Source: an uncultured Clostridia bacterium
Lineage (GTDB): Bacteria > Bacillota > Clostridia > Christensenellales > Aristaeellaceae
Direction: 5' to 3'
Length of the DNA: 10,854 bases
NCBI GenBank assembly: GCA_934621485.1
Contig: CAKTUS010000089.1
Span: 1-10,854 of the forward strand
In this document: piece by piece, positions 7,562 to 10,854 of the stretch
Layout of the letters: every line of letters starts with the position of its first letter
Position numbering within the stretch: position 1 is the first letter of the stretch
Notes under the pieces: generated by a model
Database searches by the model: none
What the model saw: the letters and a program-made list of their open reading frames with translations, nothing else
Told to the model about the DNA's origin: nothing
Position numbers and translations under genes: made by a program

Positions 7562-8305
7562 TTGAAAACCGTTTTGGGATGTATCCGCCGTGCGGATGAA
7601 GATTTTCAGATGATTCAGCCGGGCGACCGCGTGGCCCTGGGGCTAAGCGGCGGGAAGGATAGCCTGCTGCTGCTGCGGGCATTGGCGCTCTACCGCTATG
7701 TTCGCCACCACGACTTTACCCTACAGGCCGTGATGCTCACCTCCGGCCCCGCCATTCTCGATACCGGCGCGATTGAGGCCCTGTGCCGGGAGATCGACGT
7801 GCCGCTCACCATTAAGCATACCGAGATTTATCAAATTTTGTTCGAGTGGCGCAAGGATCCCAACCCCTGCGCGCTGTGCGCGAAAATGCGCCGCGGTATG
7901 CTGTGCGACCTGTGTACCGAGCTGGGCTGCAATAAGCTGGCCCTGGCCCACCACCGGGAGGACGCGCTGGAAACCCTGATGATGAGCGTGATTTTTGAAG
8001 GCAGGCTGCATGTATTTCATCCCTGCTCCTACATGAGCCGCAGCAACCTGACGGTGATTCGGCCCATGATTTATCTGCCGGAAAAATACGTCATTCATAT
8101 GCGCAAGGAGCTGAATCTGCCGGTGCTGAAAAACCCCTGCCCCGCAGACGGCCACACCAAGCGCCAGGAAATGAAGGAGCTTTTGGCTGAAATGTGCAAA
8201 CGCTATCCTGATTTTAAGGAAAAGTTCCTTTCGGCCCTGAAAAACGATCATCAGTACGCCCTGTGGGGCCGCGACGAGGGCGGCCGTCCTCCGGCGGACG
8301 CTTAA
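7562..8305 (+). CDS. TtcA-family tRNA 2-thiocytidine biosynthesis protein
   Basis: A 247-residue PP-loop ATPase of the TtcA family, which adenylates and thiolates cytidine 32 of tRNAs using a [4Fe-4S] cluster. The ATP-binding loop SGGKDS is at 29-34. The cysteines expected to hold the cluster are C103 and C106 (NPCALC) and C193 (NPCPADGHTKR). LALAHHREDALET is also family-typical. TTG at 7562 is chosen because the family starts with a conserved segment like this one (LGCIRRADEDFQMIQPGDR), which a later ATG would lose. AGGAG at 7545-7549 is 12 bases away, slightly far, and overlaps the end of the VanW gene. The gene begins seven bases after the VanW stop and ends the ftsH operon. It is distinct from TilS, the lysidine synthetase often found beside ftsH. 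TtcA function is likely but not proven. Confidence 0.87.
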   Translation: MKTVLGCIRRADEDFQMIQPGDRVALGLSGGKDSLLLLRALALYRYVRHHDFTLQAVMLTSGPAILDTGAIEALCREIDVPLTIKHTEIYQILFEWRKDPNPCALCAKMRRGMLCDLCTELGCNKLALAHHREDALETLMMSVIFEGRLHVFHPCSYMSRSNLTVIRPMIYLPEKYVIHMRKELNLPVLKNPCPADGHTKRQEMKELLAEMCKRYPDFKEKFLSALKNDHQYALWGRDEGGRPPADA

Positions 8306-8318
8306 AAACCAAGGAACA

Positions 8319-8342
8319 AGCCGTGCAAAAGCACGGCTCCAG
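8319..8342 (+). repeat. GCCGTGC hairpin, copy 1
   Basis: GCCGTGC-AAAA-GCACGGC forms a perfect 7-bp stem with an AAAA tetraloop, starting 14 bases after the TtcA-family stop codon. The 24 bases of this interval are identical to 8492-8515. No T-run follows on either strand, so it is not a canonical intrinsic terminator by itself. Confidence 0.85.
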
Positions 8343-8383
8343 GTTGCCGAAAAAGTGGAGGTGCAGGAGGCACTGCCTCCTGC
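8337..8383 (+). repeat. GTCGAAAAA-loop module, copy 2, with GC-rich hairpin
   Basis: First hairpin: CTCCA (8337-8341) pairs with TGGAG (8356-8360); the loop contains ttGCCGAAAAA. Second hairpin: GCAGGAGGC (8363-8371) pairs perfectly with GCCTCCTGC (8375-8383) around ACT, a 9-bp stem. The order, loop hairpin then GGAGG/CCTCC hairpin, is the same as at 8512-8559 and 10758-10808. Confidence 0.65.
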
Positions 8384-8387
8384 CGGG

Positions 8388-8438
8388 GTTTTAGGGGCGG
8401 AGTCCCTAAGCCTTATGCCGCAGCACTTTTCCCGTGAA
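8388..8438 (+). repeat. Dispersed repeat module, copy B (GTTTTAGGGG type)
   Basis: Bases 8388-8425 match 1-38 with a single difference. The CCCCT arm at the window start is TCCCT here, so one G-C pair of the small hairpin becomes a G-T wobble and pairing is kept. The module lies immediately after the GCAGGAGGC hairpin. Confidence 0.8.
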
Positions 8439-8491
8439 CCGGCAAAGCGCTGCTTCCGGGCGATGACGGCCAATCAGGGGTTTTCAGCCTG

Positions 8492-8515
8492 AGCCGTGCA
8501 AAAGCACGGCTCCAG
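8492..8515 (+). repeat. GCCGTGC hairpin, copy 2
   Basis: Identical over 24 bases to 8319-8342, offset by 173 bases. It is again followed at once by a GTCGAAAAA-like loop hairpin (8512-8532), so the two together form one repeated unit. Confidence 0.85.
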
Positions 8516-8559
8516 CCTGTCAAAAAAGCTGGGTAGTATCGGAGGGGCGCAGCCCTCCG
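8512..8559 (+). repeat. GTCGAAAAA-loop module, copy 3, with GC-rich hairpin
   Basis: CCAGC (8512-8516) pairs with GCTGG (8528-8532) around ctGTCAAAAAA. Then TATC leads into CGGAGGG (8540-8546), which pairs with CCCTCCG (8553-8559). TATCGGAGGG and GCAGCCCTCCG are shared with 10786-10808. Confidence 0.7.
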
Positions 8560-8564
8560 ATTTT
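8540..8564 (+). terminator. Terminator-like hairpin, possible end of the ftsH operon
   Basis: A 7-bp GC-only-but-one stem (CGGAGGG with CCCTCCG, loop GCGCAG) is followed by ATTTTCATT. The T-run is short (four), so this is a moderate intrinsic terminator candidate. It lies 235 bases after the TtcA-family stop codon. Confidence 0.45.
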
Positions 8565-8569
8565 CATTG

Positions 8570-8597
8570 CGAACCGGCGGCGTGTATGTCGGGTTCG
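8570..8597 (+). repeat. Stem-loop with GGCGGCGTG loop, copy 1
   Basis: CGAACC (8570-8575) pairs with GGTTCG (8592-8597); the loop contains GGCGGCGTGTATGTC. The same loop, with GTGCAC in place of GTGTAT, sits in a longer stem at 10818-10848. Both directly follow the GC-rich hairpin and its T-run. Confidence 0.55.
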
Positions 8598-8652
8598 GCA
8601 GTGCTGCGCTGCAAGGCTTTCCTTATGCGCTTTGCCGCCCGGCGAGCTTTTT

Positions 8653-8715
8653 GGACGGCTCCAGCCCTGTTAAAGAACCCGCTCCGGGAAGCAGCCAGAG
8701 GGGACGCAGCCTTCG
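8653..8715 (+). repeat. Decayed copy of the hairpin module
   Basis: The segment reads GGACGGCTCCAGCC, then cTGTtAAAgAA, GCTccGG, GAGGGG, aCGCAGCC. It lines up with 8504-8555 (GCACGGCTCCAGCC, TGTcAAAaAA, GCTgGG, GGAGGGG, CGCAGCC) with substitutions and small insertions. The first GCCGTGC arm and most of the CCCTCCG arm are lost. Confidence 0.5.
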
Positions 8716-8804
8716 GGCCGGCTTGCGGTCGGCAAATGCCAAAGTTTCCTTTGATGTGCACAGCCCCCAGGAAGGCGGTGTGTTTCTGCTTTGCTGAAAA
8801 CATT

Positions 8805-8834
8805 CCGCCCGTTCTGAAAAGCGGGGGTGCAGGA
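8805..8834 (+). repeat. Second decayed copy of the hairpin module
   Basis: GTTCTGAAAAGCGGGGGTGC resembles GTTGCCGAAAAAGTGGAGGTGC at 8343-8364. Flanking bases still allow a short stem, CCGC (8805-8808) with GCGG (8821-8824). The GC-rich second hairpin is absent. Confidence 0.4.
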
Positions 8835-8863
8835 AGCGCGGCGGCTGTTCAAACGTGAGGAAT

Positions 8864-8890
8864 GGGACAGGCGTAGCCTTCCCCTTTTTT
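8864..8890 (+). terminator. Intrinsic terminator candidate far 3' of the ftsH operon
   Basis: GGGA (8864-8867) pairs with TCCC (8880-8883) and AGGC (8869-8872) with GCCT (8876-8879), with one bulged C and a GTA loop. Six T follow at 8885-8890 after a single C. The only plus-strand gene upstream ends at 8305. The terminator could end read-through transcripts or an unannotated RNA from the repeat region. Confidence 0.45.
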
Positions 8891-8966
8891 GCGCCCATGG
8901 ACACCCGTTTTACTCCGGCCCTGCCGGGGTTTAAGGGCGAAGCCTTGACCCCATTTCCGCCTCGTT

Positions 8967-9007
8967 CCGCGCCCCTCGGCGCTTCAGCTTCCGGCTGCCG
9001 GGCGCGG
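8967..9007 (-). other. Long GC-rich stem-loop 3' of sigG
   Basis: CCGCGCCC (8967-8974) is an 8-bp inverted repeat with GGGCGCGG (9000-9007). Inside, CAGC (8985-8988) pairs with GCTG (8994-8997). It begins 33 bases after the sigG stop codon in the direction of transcription. No T-run follows on the minus strand, so a factor-dependent or RNA-stabilising role is more likely than intrinsic termination. Confidence 0.45.
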
Positions 9008-9039
9008 TGCATGAAAGCGGCCGCTCGGCTGGCTTTGGG

Positions 9040-9822
9040 TTACCGGCTTTGCAGCCCCTTGCGCATATGCGTAAGGGCGTTTTTTTCCAGACGGCTTACC
9101 TGGGCCTGGGAGATGCCAATCTCGCCCGCTACCTCCATCTGGGTGCGCCCCTGGAAAAAGCGCAGCCGCAGGATATAACGCTCCCGGTCGGTCAGACGGG
9201 CCATGGCGTCCTTTACGCCGATTACGTCCAGCCAGCCGTTGTCCGGCCGCTTTTCATCCGTAATCTGGTCCATGATGTACAGCGCGTCGCCGCCGTCGTT
9301 GTATACGGGCTCAAACAGGCTGACCGGGTCCTGAATGGCTTCCAGGGCGAAGATAACGTCCTCCCGGGGCACGTTCATGGCCTGGGCCAGTTCTGTCACG
9401 TTGGGTTCCCGGCCCAGTTTTTCGGTAAGCAAATCCCGCATTTTCAGAGCCTTATAAGCGGTATCGCGCATGCTTCGGCTTACGCGAATGGCGTTGTTGT
9501 CCCGCAGGTAGCGGCGAATTTCGCCAATAATCATGGGCACCGCATAGGTGGAGAAGCGCACGTTCTGGCTCACGTCGAAATTATCCAGCGCCTTGATGAG
9601 CCCGATACACCCTACTTGAAACAAATCATCCACGTTTTCGCCCCGGTTGCCAAAGCGCTGAATCACGCTGAGCACCAGGCGCAGATTCCCACGGATAAAT
9701 TCCTCCCGGGCGGACAGGTCGCCTCCATGCACCAGGGGAAACAATTCCCGCATGCGTTCGTTTGAAATCACGGGCAGCGTAGAGGTATCCACGCCGCAGA
9801 TTTCCACCTTATTCATCGCCAT
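9040..9822 (-). CDS. sigG: Sporulation sigma factor SigG (late forespore)
   Basis: A 260-residue sigma-70 family protein, the same length as Bacillus subtilis SigG. The N-terminus MAMNKVEICGVDTSTLPV is the SigG signature and separates it from SigF and SigB. Region 2 includes GNLRLVLSVIQRF, VDDLFQVGCIGLIKALDNFD and RFSTYAVPMIIGEIRRYLRDN. Region 3 begins IRVSRSMRDTAYKAL and continues through QDPVSLFEPVYNDGGD. Region 4 includes LTDRERYILRLRFFQG and the helix-turn-helix TQMEVAGEIGISQAQVSRLEK. SigG directs late forespore transcription after engulfment. The ATG at 9822 has GGAGG nine bases upstream; the open frame continues upstream through the promoter. A sigma-G-type promoter precedes it. In many spore formers sigG sits beside spoIIGA and sigE; those genes are not next to it here. 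Confidence 0.96.
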   Translation of the reverse strand: MAMNKVEICGVDTSTLPVISNERMRELFPLVHGGDLSAREEFIRGNLRLVLSVIQRFGNRGENVDDLFQVGCIGLIKALDNFDVSQNVRFSTYAVPMIIGEIRRYLRDNNAIRVSRSMRDTAYKALKMRDLLTEKLGREPNVTELAQAMNVPREDVIFALEAIQDPVSLFEPVYNDGGDALYIMDQITDEKRPDNGWLDVIGVKDAMARLTDRERYILRLRFFQGRTQMEVAGEIGISQAQVSRLEKNALTHMRKGLQSR

Positions 9823-9857
9823 GTTTCCGCACCTCCGTACCACAGGCTTGTACTGGG

Positions 9858-9886
9858 AGTATGGGAACGGCGCGTCCCTTTTATGC
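9858..9886 (-). promoter_or_regulatory. Sigma-G-type promoter of sigG (autoregulation)
   Basis: On the minus strand GCATA (9886-9882) matches the sigma-G -35 consensus GHATR. After 18 bases, CATACTC (9863-9857) matches the -10 consensus CATXHTA at six of seven positions. The GG-rich -10 element typical of sigma-F is not apparent. The start would fall near 9851, giving a leader of about 29 bases before the ATG. This fits the known positive autoregulation of SigG. Confidence 0.65.
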
Positions 9887-9997
9887 CGGGCCGACTCCAT
9901 GCGGCAAAGGCTCCAAAAAAGTGACAAAAAACAGGAATCCGCCGCCGAACGCCGAATGTGTTAGCAAAGAACCAATAGCCTGGGAGGCGGGAAAATC

Positions 9998-10726
9998 ATG
10001 GAACAGACGGTGGCGCAGCTTGCGCAAAGCATCGAAAAGGCGCAGAATATCGTGTTTTTTGGGGGTGCGGGCGTTAGCACGGAAAGCGGCATCCCGGATT
10101 TTCGCAGCGCGCACGGGCTGTATGCCGGGGCGCGGGGCATGAGCTATGAGGGCATGCTGTCCATTGGGTATTTTCAGGCTCATCCAGATGCGTTTTGGAC
10201 GTTTTACAAAGATGTGATGCTTTATCCCAACGCCCGGCCCAACCCGGCGCATTTTGCCCTGGCCCGGCTGGAAAAGCAGGGAAAGCTGAAAGCCATTCTT
10301 ACCCAGAACATCGACGGACTGCACCAGGCGGCGGGCAGTCGCAGGGTATGGGAGCTGCACGGCAGCGTGCATGAGAACGTGTGCACGCAGTGCGGGCAGC
10401 GGCACGATTTGGCGTATGTGCTGGCGCAAACGGGCACGCCCCGGTGCAGCCGGTGCGGCGGTATGCTTCGTCCCGGCATTGTGCTTTATGGCGAACCATT
10501 GGACGACGCCGTGATGGCCGAGGCGGTGCGCGCCGTGCGGCAGTGCGATTTGCTCCTTGTGGGGGGGACGTCGCTGGTGGTGTACCCTGCTGCGGGGCTG
10601 ATTCGCTACCGGCGTGTCGGCGTGCCGCTGGCGCTGCTCAACCGGGACGCAACGCCCTACGATGGTGAAGCGGCTTTGGTGGTGCGGCAGAATATTGCGT
10701 CGGCGCTGGATGAGGCGATTCGGTAA
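9998..10726 (+). CDS. NAD-dependent protein deacylase, sirtuin (SIR2) family
   Basis: A 242-residue sirtuin that removes acetyl or related groups from lysines using NAD. NAD-binding motifs are GAGVSTESGIPDFRS (about 23-37) and TQNID (102-106). The catalytic histidine is H121 in ELHGS. Four zinc cysteines are present: C129 and C132 (CTQC), C150 and C153 (CSRC). RPGIVLYGE, VGTS-like GGTSLVVYPA and LNRD complete the fold. The sequence looks closest to the bacterial class typified by Thermotoga Sir2, a judgement made by eye. GGAGG lies ten bases before the ATG. It is transcribed divergently from sigG with 175 bases between the two start codons, but I see no convincing promoter of its own. Confidence 0.95.
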   Translation: MEQTVAQLAQSIEKAQNIVFFGGAGVSTESGIPDFRSAHGLYAGARGMSYEGMLSIGYFQAHPDAFWTFYKDVMLYPNARPNPAHFALARLEKQGKLKAILTQNIDGLHQAAGSRRVWELHGSVHENVCTQCGQRHDLAYVLAQTGTPRCSRCGGMLRPGIVLYGEPLDDAVMAEAVRAVRQCDLLLVGGTSLVVYPAAGLIRYRRVGVPLALLNRDATPYDGEAALVVRQNIASALDEAIR

Positions 10727-10757
10727 TACTTGCAAAAGAGAAGCGCGGCGCGGTTCC

Positions 10758-10808
10758 CTCAGCTTGTCGAAAAACCCCTGAGAGGTATCGGAGGGCCGCA
10801 GCCCTCCG
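10758..10808 (+). repeat. GTCGAAAAA-loop module, copy 4, with GC-rich hairpin
   Basis: CTCAG (10758-10762) pairs with CTGAG (10778-10782) around a loop containing cttGTCGAAAAAccc. TATC then leads into CGGAGGGC (10789-10796), which pairs perfectly with GCCCTCCG (10801-10808) around CGCA. The module begins 32 bases after the sirtuin stop codon, a position comparable to the copy after the ftsH operon. Confidence 0.7.
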
Positions 10809-10813
10809 CTTTT
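10789..10813 (+). terminator. Terminator-like hairpin 3' of the sirtuin gene
   Basis: An 8-bp perfect stem with a CGCA tetraloop is followed by CTTTTGATT. It lies 63 bases after the sirtuin stop codon. The T-run is only four long, so efficiency is uncertain. Confidence 0.5.
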
Positions 10814-10817
10814 GATT

Positions 10818-10848
10818 CCGAAACCGGCGGCGTGCACGTCGGTTTCGG
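10818..10848 (+). repeat. Stem-loop with GGCGGCGTG loop, copy 2
   Basis: CCGAAACCG (10818-10826) is a perfect 9-bp inverted repeat with CGGTTTCGG (10840-10848). The 13-base loop GCGGCGTGCACGT contains the palindrome GTGCAC. A related element is at 8570-8597. The window ends six bases later. Confidence 0.65.
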
Positions 10849-10854
10849 CTGCCT

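Larger units (their letters stand above)
8306..9039. other. Repeat-filled intergenic region between ttcA-like gene and sigG
   Basis: A 734-base gap with no convincing gene. Open frames across it (for example 8496-8858) start inside hairpins and have the composition of random GC-rich DNA. It holds two identical GCCGTGC-AAAA-GCACGGC hairpins, two well-formed and two decayed copies of a GTCGAAAAA-loop module, a copy of the window-start repeat, two terminator-like hairpins on the plus strand, and a long stem 3' of sigG. The four modules start roughly 150-175 bases apart. Confidence 0.75.

Noticed and set aside
8319..8337. GCCGTGC-AAAA-GCACGGC hairpin as the terminator of the ftsH operon
   Set aside because: No T-run follows on the plus strand, so it lacks the key part of an intrinsic terminator.
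8319..8515. CRISPR array suggested by two identical 24-base palindromic repeats
   Set aside because: Only two exact copies exist, 173 bases apart, separated by other repeats rather than unique spacers of constant length, and no cas gene is present.
8496..8858. Possible 120-residue gene on the plus strand in the repeat region
   Set aside because: Its start lies inside the GCCGTGC hairpin repeat, no ribosome binding site precedes it, and the product is an Ala/Arg/Cys-rich mixture with no recognisable pattern.
8306..9039. Known structured RNA (RNase P, tmRNA, SRP RNA, 6S) or tRNA in the large gap
   Set aside because: I could not find the conserved core sequences of these RNAs or a tRNA cloverleaf with TTCGA arm; the structure present is explained by the repeat modules.
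9881..10837. Minus-strand open frame of 318 codons opposite the sirtuin gene
   Set aside because: The sense frame has every sirtuin motif. The antisense frame runs through the repeat at the window end and the sigG promoter region and has no domain.

Overview
The window looks like chromosomal DNA from an endospore-forming, Clostridia-type member of the Bacillota with fairly high GC. The signs are a clear sporulation sigma factor SigG with a sigma-G-like promoter, strong AGGAGG-type ribosome binding sites at most starts, and several TTG or GTG start codons. An uncultured gut lineage would fit, but the sequence alone does not fix genus or family. No transposase, phage gene, CRISPR array, tRNA or rRNA is visible.

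Layout. (1) 1-405 holds no convincing gene but many inverted repeats. (2) 406-2788, minus strand: an apparent operon of an ECF sigma factor, a DUF4349 membrane protein with a short anti-sigma-like N-terminus, and an exported SIMPL (DUF541) protein. (3) 2789-3027: a divergent control region with two good sigma-A-type promoters. (4) 3028-8305, plus strand: a tightly packed operon of ftsH, a PHP-domain phosphoesterase (YciV/RNase AM type), a VanW-domain membrane protein and a TtcA-type tRNA thiolation protein. (5) 8306-9039: a 734-base gap filled with intact and decayed copies of a modular hairpin repeat. (6) 9040-9822, minus strand: sigG. (7) 9998-10726, plus strand: a sirtuin, divergent from sigG. 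(8) 10727-10854: another copy of the modular repeat.

How the genes may work together. The left half resembles an envelope-stress arrangement: a sigma factor with a likely membrane-bound regulator faces an operon headed by the membrane quality-control protease FtsH, which also encodes a VanW-type envelope protein. The PHP protein suggests RNA or nucleotide turnover and the TtcA-type protein tRNA thiolation. The right half carries the late forespore sigma factor and an NAD-dependent deacylase.

The most interesting non-coding signal is a family of intergenic elements (82-116, 8319-8834, 10758-10848). They share a hairpin whose loop keeps a GTCGAAAAA-like core while the paired stem bases differ between copies yet stay complementary. 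A GC-rich hairpin, sometimes followed by a short T-run, usually comes next. This suggests a structured RNA repeat placed at gene 3' ends, possibly acting in termination or mRNA stabilisation.
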